DNA of 64,000 bases from JACKGW01 sp964586025 (GTDB taxonomy: Bacteria; Planctomycetota; PLA2; JAEUHO01). A model generated the notes under the pieces. It had not been told where the DNA came from. It saw nothing but the letters and a program-made list of their open reading frames with translations, and made no database searches. Of the stretch, positions 35,182 to 42,781 are shown one piece after another; positions within the stretch are counted from its first letter, which is position 1, and every line of letters starts with the position of its first letter. Location: positions 22,181 through 86,180 of the forward strand of contig CAZPGF010000002.1 of the NCBI GenBank assembly GCA_964586025.1, written 5' to 3'. The position numbers and the translations under genes are program-made.

Positions 35182-35732
35182 GCGTGCACGTCCGGCTGGA
35201 ATTCACCCCGAACCCGGACACGTTGAAGTACACGGTCTCGCGCCCTCTGCTGGAGCGCGGCGCGGCCTCGTTCTCCGACCCCGCGTCGGCCGCCGCCGAC
35301 TCTCCGCTCGCGGCGCGTCTGCTCGGGATCCGCGGTGTCGTCGCGGTGATGATCGGCCGCGACTTCGTGACCCTGACCGTCGCCGATCCCGCCGCGATGG
35401 GGGACGTCCACGCCGAGGTGCTGCGCGATCTGCCGCGCTGGCTCGAGGAGGGCGTGGAGGTCGTCACCGCGGCCTGGGCGGATCGCGACCACACGGGCGA
35501 ACACGACGACGTGGCGCGCCAGATCATCGAGATCCTCGATGCGCAGATCCGACCGGCGGTGGCGCGGGACGGCGGCGACATCGTCTTCGATCGCTTCGAC
35601 GCGGGCGTCGTCTACCTGCGCATGAAGGGCAGCTGCCACGGGTGTCCGAGTTCCCTTGCCACGCTGAAGCAGGGAATCGAGTCCCGCTTGCGGCAGTCGA
35701 TCCCCGAGGTGCTGGAAGTCCGGGCGTCCTAG
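35178..35732 (+). CDS. Nfu-type iron-sulfur cluster carrier protein
   Basis: A 184-residue protein with the mitochondrial-NFU1-like architecture. An N-terminal Nfu_N domain (VRLEFTPNPDTLKYTVSRPLLERG..SPLAARLLGIRGVVAVMIGRDFVTLTV) is joined to a C-terminal NifU-like domain (ARQIIEILDAQIRPAVARDGGDIVF) with the CxxC at Cys153/Cys156 (GSCHGCPSS) that binds a [4Fe-4S] cluster at the dimer interface. Nfu proteins pass clusters to apo-targets, and aconitase is an established client in other bacteria. The GTG start overlaps the acnA stop (GTGA), so carrier and client are translationally coupled. Confidence 0.92.
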   Translation: MSVHVRLEFTPNPDTLKYTVSRPLLERGAASFSDPASAAADSPLAARLLGIRGVVAVMIGRDFVTLTVADPAAMGDVHAEVLRDLPRWLEEGVEVVTAAWADRDHTGEHDDVARQIIEILDAQIRPAVARDGGDIVFDRFDAGVVYLRMKGSCHGCPSSLATLKQGIESRLRQSIPEVLEVRAS

Positions 35733-35834
35733 CGCTTCGAGCCCACGCAAAGAGGCCGCCCCGGGCTCCCGGCGATCCCGTCGCCGCGTGCCGTCGATCG
35801 TCCCTCGCCTGGTTTCACCGGGCTCGCGACGTCG

Positions 35835-35851
35835 TCATCCGGAACGGATGA
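35835..35851. terminator. Possible bidirectional terminator hairpin
   Basis: TCATCCG, a GAA loop, then CGGATGA form a seven-pair stem in the 148-bp gap between the convergent nfu-type and acetyltransferase genes. There is no U-tract, so an intrinsic terminator is only a guess. Nothing else is recognisable in the gap. Confidence 0.3.
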
Positions 35852-35880
35852 TGGTTGGAACGGGTGCTCGTTCGGCGCGA

Positions 35881-37026
35881 TCAGCCGTCCTTGCGCCGCC
35901 GCTCGCGCCAGGCGTCGCGCATGGATCGGAGCCGCGATCGGATCTTGGCGGGCGCATGGGCGAAGAGGAGAGGGACGAGGCCGGTCCGATGCACGAGAAC
36001 GCGGTCCTGCGGATACGGGACCGCCCTCCATCGCTCGGCGAGCGAGTCGTAGGTGAGGAGATCGATCGTGCGGATCTCCGGATCCGCGCACGCCGCTTCC
36101 AGCGTCCTCGACCAGACCAGATGTCCGGGACTCGCCCCACCGAACCCCTCGTCGTAGGCCACCTTGTAGACGAGGAGGCGGTGGCCGAAGCGCACGACGA
36201 CCTCCATCGCGATCGGTCGCTCGGCGACGCGCAACACATGCCAGCGCAGGTAGCCGGCGGCGGCGAGGTGGCGGAAGAGGGAACGGAAGAACGCCTCGTC
36301 CCGAGGACGCAGCGCCATGGCCGTGCCCGCGCGCCCCTTCCAGCCCGACGCCTCCAAGGACATGAACGTTTGGAAGGGTTCGTCAAATGCCGTCGCGCCG
36401 TCGATCCGCTCGAACGACACGGGCCCGCTCCGCGCGAGGGCGCGTTCGCCGCGACGGAGTTGGGAGCGGGTGTTCGAACTGAGCGCGGCGAGATGGTCCT
36501 CGTAGGCGACCCGGGCGTCGATCGTGCTGCCCTCGGCCGCGCGCGGCGTGTAGTGCGTTCGCCAGGGCGGAAGCCCCTCGCGCAGGACGTCCGACGCCGG
36601 CGACCAGGCCGCGATGCCGCGCAGGTCGAGCGTCACCGGCCGGGGACGCCGGCCGAAGTGGGCTCGCACGAGCAGGTCGAGGACGCGGCTCCGTTCGTCC
36701 AAGTCGGCGAGCAGCGGCCCGGCGAGGGGCGTGTGATCGTCCGCCAGGGATTGCAGGGACGCGAGACGACGACGCCGGCCGGGGGCGTCTCGCAACGGCA
36801 GCACGCCGAGGACCCGCGTACCGCGAGTGACGAACGCGACGCCGAACCGCCCTCCCTCCTCGACGACGCGCTCCAGCAGCGCCCGGACCCAGGTCCCCGA
36901 CAGCGTGGGCTGGGTCGGGTGGGTCCTGAGCGCGAGCGCGTCCCAGGCCGGGATCCACGGCGCGAGCGCGGCCAGGTCCTCGACCATCGCGATCCCGACC
37001 GTCGGCGATGCGTGCAGGGGACCCAC
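35881..37026 (-). CDS. GNAT-fold N-acyltransferase (Acetyltransf_6 / FemAB-like)
   Basis: A 381-residue protein with the double-GNAT layout of the CelD/BioF2-like and FemAB-like group. The N-terminal half includes AWDALALRTHPTQPTLSGTWVRALLE; the C-terminal acyltransferase half includes SSNTRSQLRRGERAL, FMSLEASGWKGRAGTAMALRP, FFRSLFRHLAAAGYLRWHVLRV and a VVVRFGHRLLVYKVAYDEGF strand pair. Such enzymes add acyl or aminoacyl groups to envelope precursors, peptides or small metabolites. The GTG at 37026 is preferred because it keeps the first beta strand (TVGIAMVEDLAAL); ATG 36987 is the alternative. It lies 7 bp after the Nudix gene, last in the radical SAM operon. The acceptor is unknown. Confidence 0.78.
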   Translation of the reverse strand: MGPLHASPTVGIAMVEDLAALAPWIPAWDALALRTHPTQPTLSGTWVRALLERVVEEGGRFGVAFVTRGTRVLGVLPLRDAPGRRRRLASLQSLADDHTPLAGPLLADLDERSRVLDLLVRAHFGRRPRPVTLDLRGIAAWSPASDVLREGLPPWRTHYTPRAAEGSTIDARVAYEDHLAALSSNTRSQLRRGERALARSGPVSFERIDGATAFDEPFQTFMSLEASGWKGRAGTAMALRPRDEAFFRSLFRHLAAAGYLRWHVLRVAERPIAMEVVVRFGHRLLVYKVAYDEGFGGASPGHLVWSRTLEAACADPEIRTIDLLTYDSLAERWRAVPYPQDRVLVHRTGLVPLLFAHAPAKIRSRLRSMRDAWRERRRKDG

Positions 37027-37033
37027 GTGCCGC

Positions 37034-37816
37034 CTATCGACCGTCCGGCGGGGAGGTCGGAACGTCGCGCCCGCCGAGCCACGCGATCCGACCGGTCGGC
37101 GGGCGAGCATCCGTCGCGAGCGCGTCCCACGAGCGGCCGTGGTGGGGACTCCAGCCGAGCAGATCGCAGAGGCGAAGGAGGGCGATCTCCGTCTTCGCAT
37201 CCGGGATCTCGCCGGTGCGGCAGCGGCGAATCGCCTCGTCGAGCGGGAGGAGGTGAAGCGCTCCGGAGTCCTCCATCGGACTCCCGTCGCCGGTCGGCGT
37301 GCGCGGCGCGTCGGGATCGAACGGTGCCGCCACGAGGTGGACGCGTTCGTCGGTCACGCCGGGGCTCGGGAAGAACGCCGCGCCGAGCGCGGCGATCGCC
37401 TCGAGAGGGATGTCGAGGCCTGCTTCCTCGGCGCTCTCGATGCGGGCGCGACGCAGCAGGCCCTCGGGCCCGGCGTCGCCGGGTTCGAGCACGCCGGCGA
37501 CGATCTCCGGGAGATGAAGGAACGCCCGCTCCTCCCGATGAAGGAGGTCGTCGCGCGCGGCACGCAACGTCACCGGGGGCCGCAAGCAGTCCCGCAGCAG
37601 GACGAACACGCGGTCGTCCCCGTCCCGCGCGTGGAGCGCGATCGCGACGGCGTCGGTGTGGCGTCGCGTCATGACGTCGCATGCGTAGGGGTCGGAGCGC
37701 GTGCCGTCCTCGTAGCGGTTCGCGAGTCGCAACCGTCGCAACTGCAGGAACCCGTCCGTGCAGGACGAGTCGGCGGTCCGGTCCTCCACGACTTCGATCG
37801 CCGCGACGCGCTTCAC
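37034..37816 (-). CDS. Nudix hydrolase
   Basis: A 260-residue Nudix-fold protein. The Nudix box region is GDAGPEGLLRRARIESAEEAGLDI: the two metal-binding Glu of SAEEAG and the preceding Glu are kept, but the usual REU arginine position is Ile, a small deviation. A long N-terminal strand region (VAAIEVVEDRTADSSCTDGFLQLRRLRLANRYEDG) and a C-terminal extension resemble ADP-sugar/ADP-ribose pyrophosphatase relatives. Nudix enzymes split nucleoside diphosphates linked to another group. The GTG start overlaps the radical SAM stop (GTGA), so the two are translationally coupled. Substrate unknown. Confidence 0.85.
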   Translation of the reverse strand: MKRVAAIEVVEDRTADSSCTDGFLQLRRLRLANRYEDGTRSDPYACDVMTRRHTDAVAIALHARDGDDRVFVLLRDCLRPPVTLRAARDDLLHREERAFLHLPEIVAGVLEPGDAGPEGLLRRARIESAEEAGLDIPLEAIAALGAAFFPSPGVTDERVHLVAAPFDPDAPRTPTGDGSPMEDSGALHLLPLDEAIRRCRTGEIPDAKTEIALLRLCDLLGWSPHHGRSWDALATDARPPTGRIAWLGGRDVPTSPPDGR

Positions 37817-39084
37817 AGGAACAAGTCCTCTCCGGGCGGCGCGCCCTCGCCCGCGAAGGCATCGGGATCCCCGATGCCACGCTCGATCCACCAGTTCGCG
37901 TCGTGGTAAAGGCAGGTCACCTCGCGGCAGCGGGCGCTCGCGTCGAAGTGGTCGAGGCGGTCCGCGAGACGCTCGACGGCGCGCCGCGCGCGATCCGCGT
38001 CGGCGTAGGCATCGGGGCCGTCGATCCGTGCCTCCGCGACGCCGCGGTGCGCGGGGCAGTTCCAGAGCCCGCCCGGAGAGAGCACCTGCCGCAGCGCCTG
38101 CATGTGACAGGTGCGTGGTTGTTGCGTCCAGGCCCGCCAGGCTCCCGACTCGAGCAACTTCAGGTTGGTGCTCTCGACGATCGCGAACGTCGGCGACTCG
38201 AAGGCGCGTGCGGCCGCGATCCCGTCGCGGATCCGCCGCGCGACGGCATCCTGCGGCAGCGTTCCGCCCGTCGGGTCCATCACCTCCGCCCCGGCCGATG
38301 TGCGCACGAGGAACGGCTTGAACGAGATGTAGTCGAAGCCGTTGTCCCGCGCGAGGCGCGCCGCCTCGGCCATCTCGTGGAGGTTCGGCGTGACCGCGGC
38401 ACCGGCGGCGCGTTCGACCCCCGCCCAGGTGATCACGAACGAGAAGCCGAGCCGGAGCCGAGGGTTGGCCACCTTGATCTCGCTCGCTCGCCGGCAGATC
38501 GTTTCCAGCGTGATCGGCTTGCGGGGGCGGTGCATCGCCTGGAACGTCTGGTCCGTGCCCGCGTCGAGGCTCAAGCGCACCCAGTCCCGTTCCCCGAGTC
38601 GGGGTGCCACCTCGGCGATGCGTTCGTTGCGGCTGCCGTTGCTGACGATCGCGACGTCGAGGGCGAGATCCTTCAACCACCCGACGACCTCGCGAAAGCG
38701 AGGATGGACCGTCGGTTCGCCGCCGCCGATCAGGATCACCGAGCGAAGGCCGCGTGCGGCCATGCCCTCGATCGCCGCGCGCAGGGTGGCTTCGGCGTGG
38801 TGCACGCCGTCGTTCAGGATCTCGAGGTCGATGCAGTGCTCGCACGCGTAGTTGCACGAGGTCGTGAGATCGAGGTTGATCGACAGGGGGGCGAGGTCGG
38901 GAAGGGGGGGCGGGGGAGAGGAGGCGGCCGCCGCGTCGCGCCGCGCGCGCTGCCATCGCACGTAGTCGACGACCCCCTCGAAGAGCCCGGAGCGACGCAA
39001 CTTCCGCACGAAGTCGTGGACCGGCTCGACGGCGACGGGCGCGCTGGCGGCGGGCGTCGTCGGGCCGGGCTCGTCGGACGTCAT
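37813..39084 (-). CDS. Radical SAM protein with C-terminal cysteine-rich (SPASM-like) region
   Basis: A 423-residue enzyme. The cluster motif CxxxCxxC is CNYACEHC at Cys77, Cys81 and Cys84, within INLDLTTSCNYACEHCID; IGGGEPTVHPRF is the SAM-binding GGE motif, followed by IVSNGS and WVRLSLDAGTDQTF typical of the barrel. The C-terminal part has cysteines in TCHMQAL, WNCPAHRG and CREVTCLYHD, arranged like a degenerate SPASM/auxiliary-cluster region. Radical SAM/SPASM proteins often modify peptides or cofactors. It opens an operon with Nudix and acyltransferase genes. The ATG has aggag about ten bases upstream; a TACGCT box sits 29 bp before it. No precursor-peptide gene was identified. Confidence 0.88.
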   Translation of the reverse strand: MTSDEPGPTTPAASAPVAVEPVHDFVRKLRRSGLFEGVVDYVRWQRARRDAAAASSPPPPLPDLAPLSINLDLTTSCNYACEHCIDLEILNDGVHHAEATLRAAIEGMAARGLRSVILIGGGEPTVHPRFREVVGWLKDLALDVAIVSNGSRNERIAEVAPRLGERDWVRLSLDAGTDQTFQAMHRPRKPITLETICRRASEIKVANPRLRLGFSFVITWAGVERAAGAAVTPNLHEMAEAARLARDNGFDYISFKPFLVRTSAGAEVMDPTGGTLPQDAVARRIRDGIAAARAFESPTFAIVESTNLKLLESGAWRAWTQQPRTCHMQALRQVLSPGGLWNCPAHRGVAEARIDGPDAYADADRARRAVERLADRLDHFDASARCREVTCLYHDANWWIERGIGDPDAFAGEGAPPGEDLFL

Positions 39085-39112
39085 GCGGGCGCGTCTCCTG
39101 CCTCGTCCGCGC

Positions 39113-39118
39113 AGCGTA
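39113..39118 (-). promoter_or_regulatory. Putative -10 element of the radical SAM operon
   Basis: TACGCT (minus strand) is 28 bases before the ATG, with TTGCCC about 19 bases further upstream as a possible -35. It shares a 116-bp divergent intergenic region with the gene at 39201. Confidence 0.35.
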
Positions 39119-39186
39119 CGGCGGCGCGGGTCGATACGGGCAACGGGAGCGCGGCGCCCGTCCGTGCCGGCAGTCGCCGCGGCCGG

Positions 39187-39192
39187 TAGACT
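39187..39192 (+). promoter_or_regulatory. Putative -10 element of a leaderless promoter
   Basis: TAGACT ends eight bases before the ATG at 39201, with no Shine-Dalgarno between, so transcription should begin at or next to the start codon. Confidence 0.4.
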
Positions 39193-39200
39193 CCGATCCC

Positions 39201-39521
39201 ATGCCTGCCGAAGTCGTTTTCGCCCTCTACCAGCCTCGCCCCGGTTGCGGGGCCGAGCTCGAGGCGATCCTAAAGCGCCACCGTCCCGCGCTCGTCGCGG
39301 CCGGCTTCGTCACCGATCGCCCCACCGTCCTCGTTCGCAACCGCGACGGCATCGTGATCGAGATCTTCGAGTGGAAGGACGACGCGGCGATGCGCGCCGC
39401 GCACGAGCATCCCGCGGTGCGTGCGATCTGGGACGAGATCGGCGCCGTCGCCGAGTTCGCACCCCTCGCCGAACTCGCGGAGTCGACCGGGATCTTTCCG
39501 CACTTCACGCCGATCGACTGA
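39201..39521 (+). CDS. Small dimeric alpha/beta-barrel protein (ABM-like)
   Basis: A 106-residue cytoplasmic protein with a ferredoxin-like fold pattern: strand VVFALYQPRPGCG, helix ELEAILKRHRPALVAAGF, strand PTVLVRNRDGIVIEIFEWKD, helix AAMRAAHEHPAVRAIWDEIG, then a short C-terminal strand region. This is the layout of antibiotic-biosynthesis-monooxygenase-like and related dimeric alpha/beta-barrel proteins, which include heme-degrading and quinol oxygenases and many with no known activity. No cofactor-binding residue can be assigned. Single gene, probably leaderless; its stop is 6 bp from the convergent HEAT gene. Confidence 0.72.
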   Translation: MPAEVVFALYQPRPGCGAELEAILKRHRPALVAAGFVTDRPTVLVRNRDGIVIEIFEWKDDAAMRAAHEHPAVRAIWDEIGAVAEFAPLAELAESTGIFPHFTPID

Positions 39522-39527
39522 CGACGT

Positions 39528-40982
39528 TCAGGGCGCCGCCCGCGCGCGCCGCAGTGCGTGCAGGACGTGGCTCTTCAAGCCGGCGTTCGTCGGCTCCTGT
39601 TCGCTGAAGCGTTGCAGAGCCGCAACGGCGTCGGCGCCGCCGATCTGCCCGAGCGACTGGACGATCGCCGATTGGAGAGGCGGCGATGCGGTCGCGAATC
39701 GCGCGACGAGTCGCGGCACCTCGTGGCGCGCCCGCGCGCCGAAGGTCCCCAGGGCACTCACGGCGGGGGCCGCCGCGGCGTCGTCGCTCGCGACGACGCG
39801 CGAGGCGATCACCGAGAGCGACGCGGTGTCGCCGTGCGCGGCGAGGACGCCCATCGCGATACCGTGCGTCGCGATGGCGTCCGGCGACGGGTTCTCCTCG
39901 CGCAGGAGCACTCGCAGTCGCTCGATCGCGTCGGGCGGCAACTCGCCCCCGCGCATCTGCTGGAGGGCGCCGCGGGCGTGCGCCGCCGCGTCGTCGTCGG
40001 TGCGGGCGATCCGAACCAGCGCATCGATCGCGGCCGGGGTGCGCTGTTCGCCCAGCGCGCGAGCCGCGTTCACCGCGACGTGCCCGCTCGACGCGTTCGT
40101 CATCAGGTCGACCAGTCGCTCCTCCAGACCGGCGGCCCGCACGGCGCCGGCGAGGAGGAGCAGCACCGCACGTTCGTCGTCCTCCCGGCTGCGATCGAGC
40201 GCCTCCCCCAGCAACTCGCCCGCGCGCGTGCGATCCACGCCGCGCAACCCCTGGATCGCGCTCTGCGGAACGCGGGCGGGATCCGAAATGCGGCCGAGGT
40301 AGGCGACGATCGCCTCGAGTCCGCGCGTCCCGCCGACTCGGGCGATCGCGGTCAGCCACGGCGCATCCTCGCGCGGGTCGCGACCGAGATGAGGGAGCAG
40401 GGCTTCGACGGTGGCGTCACCATCGAGTCCGGGCAGGGAGCCGAGGGCGTCGAGCGCCGCCTGGCCGAGCGGGCCGCGGCCGCGTTGATCGACGGCCAAG
40501 GTCAACAGGGCCGGGAACAGGGAGGGGTGTCGCGCTGCCGCGAAGGCCTCGACCAGCCCGCGTCCATGAGGAGCTTCCTCGAATCGCTCCAACAACTGCG
40601 CCGCGAGCAGGTCGTCGAGCACCTCGGGGCGCGCGACGAGGATGTCGCGGATCCGGAGCCAATCGATCGGTCGGCGCGCGAGGGCCGTTCGCATCTCGAC
40701 CCGCGCCGCGACGAGGTGCACCTCGGGTCCGTCGCTCGTCGGGATGGGGGAGGCCGAGCCGCGGCCCTCGAGACCGGAAAGCCCATCCGGATCCGACGGT
40801 CCGTCGACTCCGCTCGGACCGTCCGGCGGGGCGTCGTTCCATTCGACCCACGCCGTCCCGTCGTCGCTCGCCGGGGCGGGCGAGCGTTGCGGCGGAACCA
40901 CGAACAACCAAACGAGGAGATCGACCAGCGCGAGCGCGGCGAGCAGCGTCAGTCCGAGGCGATAGCGCGGGGTCAGCGTCAT
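39528..40982 (-). CDS. Membrane-anchored HEAT-repeat protein
   Basis: A 484-residue protein with one N-terminal transmembrane segment (about 9-30, LGLTLLAALALVDLLVWLFVV), a disordered Gly/Ser/Asp/Pro linker (40-85), then about 380 residues of HEAT repeats. Repeat units such as AVNAARALGEQRTPAAIDALVRIARTDDDAA and QSAIVQSLGQIGGADAVAALQRFSEQE have the helix-turn-helix pattern with conserved Asp/Arg. The scaffold presumably faces the periplasm. No neighbouring gene suggests a partner; the smpB stop is 65 bp upstream. Confidence 0.8.
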   Translation of the reverse strand: MTLTPRYRLGLTLLAALALVDLLVWLFVVPPQRSPAPASDDGTAWVEWNDAPPDGPSGVDGPSDPDGLSGLEGRGSASPIPTSDGPEVHLVAARVEMRTALARRPIDWLRIRDILVARPEVLDDLLAAQLLERFEEAPHGRGLVEAFAAARHPSLFPALLTLAVDQRGRGPLGQAALDALGSLPGLDGDATVEALLPHLGRDPREDAPWLTAIARVGGTRGLEAIVAYLGRISDPARVPQSAIQGLRGVDRTRAGELLGEALDRSREDDERAVLLLLAGAVRAAGLEERLVDLMTNASSGHVAVNAARALGEQRTPAAIDALVRIARTDDDAAAHARGALQQMRGGELPPDAIERLRVLLREENPSPDAIATHGIAMGVLAAHGDTASLSVIASRVVASDDAAAAPAVSALGTFGARARHEVPRLVARFATASPPLQSAIVQSLGQIGGADAVAALQRFSEQEPTNAGLKSHVLHALRRARAAP

Positions 40983-41047
40983 GGCGGAGCGGATTCTCTT
41001 GTCGGCCGACTCGGACGCCGGGCACGCCCCGATTCCGTCGGTCCGCG

Positions 41048-41575
41048 TCAGCGGACCCGGCGGGCGGCGGCCTCACGGATCTCTCGGCGGGCCTCCTTCT
41101 CCTTTTCGTGCTCCCGGCGATCGCCCTTCGAACGGCCCGTGGCGAGCCCCAGTTCGACCTTCACGCGCGAGCCGAGGAAGTAGAGGGAGAGGGGAACGAC
41201 GGTCGTCCCGGGTGCCTCGAGGAGCCGGCGCCACTTCCGGATCTCGGCCTTGTGGAGCAAGCATTTGCGGGGTCGGACCGGCTCGTGACCGAACGTCGCC
41301 GCCTGCGCGAGGGGAGGGATGTGCACGCCGAGCAGCCAGAGGTCGTCGCCGCGCAGTTGCGCGTACCCCTCGCTGAGATTCGCACGCCCGTCGCGCAGCG
41401 ATCGCACCTCGCTTCCGAGCAGCACGAGGCCCGCCTCGAGGGTCGCGGAGATCGCATAGGCGTGCCTCGCCTTGCGGTTCGTCGCCAGGACGACCTTCTT
41501 CGGCGCCTCCTTCGAGGACGTGGCGGCGGTTCGTCGCGCGGAGCGGGAAGCGGGCGTCGGGCGCCGGGAGGCCAT
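41048..41575 (-). CDS. smpB: SsrA-binding protein
   Basis: tmRNA partner that brings SsrA to stalled ribosomes and mimics the codon-anticodon arm; 175 residues. The beta-barrel core is clear: ATNRKARHAYAISATLEAGLVLLGSEVRSLRDGRANLSEGYAQL, LLGVHIPPL, RPRKCLLHKAEI, VPLSLYFLGSRVKVELGLATGRSKGDRRE, followed by the basic C-terminal tail that enters the decoding centre. The N-terminus is extended by about 25 Ser/Arg-rich residues. A TAGAGT box stands seven bases before the ATG with no Shine-Dalgarno, suggesting a leaderless message. Its RNA partner ssrA lies 3.6 kb away on the same strand. Confidence 0.96.
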   Translation of the reverse strand: MASRRPTPASRSARRTAATSSKEAPKKVVLATNRKARHAYAISATLEAGLVLLGSEVRSLRDGRANLSEGYAQLRGDDLWLLGVHIPPLAQAATFGHEPVRPRKCLLHKAEIRKWRRLLEAPGTTVVPLSLYFLGSRVKVELGLATGRSKGDRREHEKEKEARREIREAAARRVR

Positions 41576-41582
41576 CGCGGCG

Positions 41583-41588
41583 ACTCTA
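41583..41588 (-). promoter_or_regulatory. Putative -10 element of the smpB leaderless promoter
   Basis: TAGAGT on the minus strand, seven bases before the smpB ATG; the identical hexamer precedes the 48-aa lipoprotein gene. Confidence 0.4.
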
Positions 41589-41655
41589 CGCGCCGGGCCG
41601 GCGTGTTCGCCGAAACGGCGGCCCGACGCGCGGTCCCGGCGAGACTCGCCCACCC

Positions 41656-42771
41656 GTGACCGAACCGTCCGCTCCGCACCATCGACCGCGCTTCGACCCA
41701 CGGCGTTCGGTCGTGCTCGCACCGCTGCTCGTCGCGGCGATGCTCACCGCCTGCCGAGGCGGACCGGTGCGGGAGGCGCGACCGGGCGACCTGCGCGCGG
41801 TTCCGCCCGCCCATCGTGGGGAGGGTGAGCGGCTACCGCCGTTCGCGGGTGACGACCCGTCGGCGCTGGGTTGGGTCCGCGTGGACGACCTCCTCTGGAT
41901 GACGTCCGCGGAGGCCGCGATCGTCGCGTCCGGAGCCGTGCCGAGCGCCGCGGGGCCGCTGCCTCCCGATGCCGTGTTCCCGGCCGAGACCACGGTGGAG
42001 TCCGGCTTCGTGCTGCGCACCGATCACGTCCTCCTGCGGACGAACGTCTCGTGGAACGTCGCGATCGAGGTCGCGCGCGAGGCGGAGTCCCACGTCCTGC
42101 GTCTCTTCGCGACGTGGGGAGAGCGTCTCGACCTGCGCTTCCCCGCGGACCCGCTGCACGTGCTGTTGTTCGCGGGCCGGGACGAGTTCTCGCGCCACCT
42201 CGCACATCGCGTCGCCGAACCGGTGGGCTGGGGGGCGTTCTACGACGCGTCCACCGGCATCGTGAACGTCTGCATGGAACCCGCGCCGCGTGGCGCCCTG
42301 CCTTGGGTCTCCGACCTTCGCCACGAGATGACCCATCAGATCGTGGACCTGTCGCGAGCGCCCCGTCGTCGCGGACGCGCGTTCGCCGTGCCGTGGTTCT
42401 GGCTCTGGGAAGGCATCGCCATCGAGTCCGAGCGCCTGGGCGATCCACCGGACCGCCCCTCCAACGCGGCCCGACTCGGCCGGTTCCGACGACGGCTTCG
42501 CATGGGGCAGTGGGCGCCGCTGCGCGACCTGGCCGTGCGTGACGGACGTGAGTTCGAGGGCCGGCACTACGATCAGACCGCGACGTGGATGGCGGTGCTC
42601 CTCGATCCCGCGGATCCGGCCCGCGCGGATCGGGTCCTCGATGCGGTGCGCGCCCTCGTGCACGGCGAGACACCTCCCTCCCTCACGGCGCTGCTCGGCA
42701 CGTCGATCGAGGCCCACGAGGCCGAGTGGCTCGCCGTCTGGCGGGCGCGGTTTGGACGGCGACGGCCGTGA
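41656..42771 (+). CDS. Lipoprotein with HExxH gluzincin-type metallopeptidase motif (peptidase MA / DUF1570-like)
   Basis: A 371-residue lipoprotein. The signal RRSVVLAPLLVAAMLTAC carries a lipobox, with Cys33 as the lipidated residue. The central and C-terminal domain contains HEMTH (His223, Glu224, His227) and, 28 residues later, WLWEGIAIE with Glu252, the order expected for a gluzincin zinc site; DPLHVLLFAGRDEFSRHL upstream is typical of the peptidase-MA/DUF1570 group. It is therefore probably an envelope-facing protease, though its substrate is unknown. The GTG start is the one that leads into the signal. The rlmI-like gene follows 10 bp later. Confidence 0.8.
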   Translation: MTEPSAPHHRPRFDPRRSVVLAPLLVAAMLTACRGGPVREARPGDLRAVPPAHRGEGERLPPFAGDDPSALGWVRVDDLLWMTSAEAAIVASGAVPSAAGPLPPDAVFPAETTVESGFVLRTDHVLLRTNVSWNVAIEVAREAESHVLRLFATWGERLDLRFPADPLHVLLFAGRDEFSRHLAHRVAEPVGWGAFYDASTGIVNVCMEPAPRGALPWVSDLRHEMTHQIVDLSRAPRRRGRAFAVPWFWLWEGIAIESERLGDPPDRPSNAARLGRFRRRLRMGQWAPLRDLAVRDGREFEGRHYDQTATWMAVLLDPADPARADRVLDAVRALVHGETPPSLTALLGTSIEAHEAEWLAVWRARFGRRRP

Positions 42772-42781
42772 GGAGAGCGCC

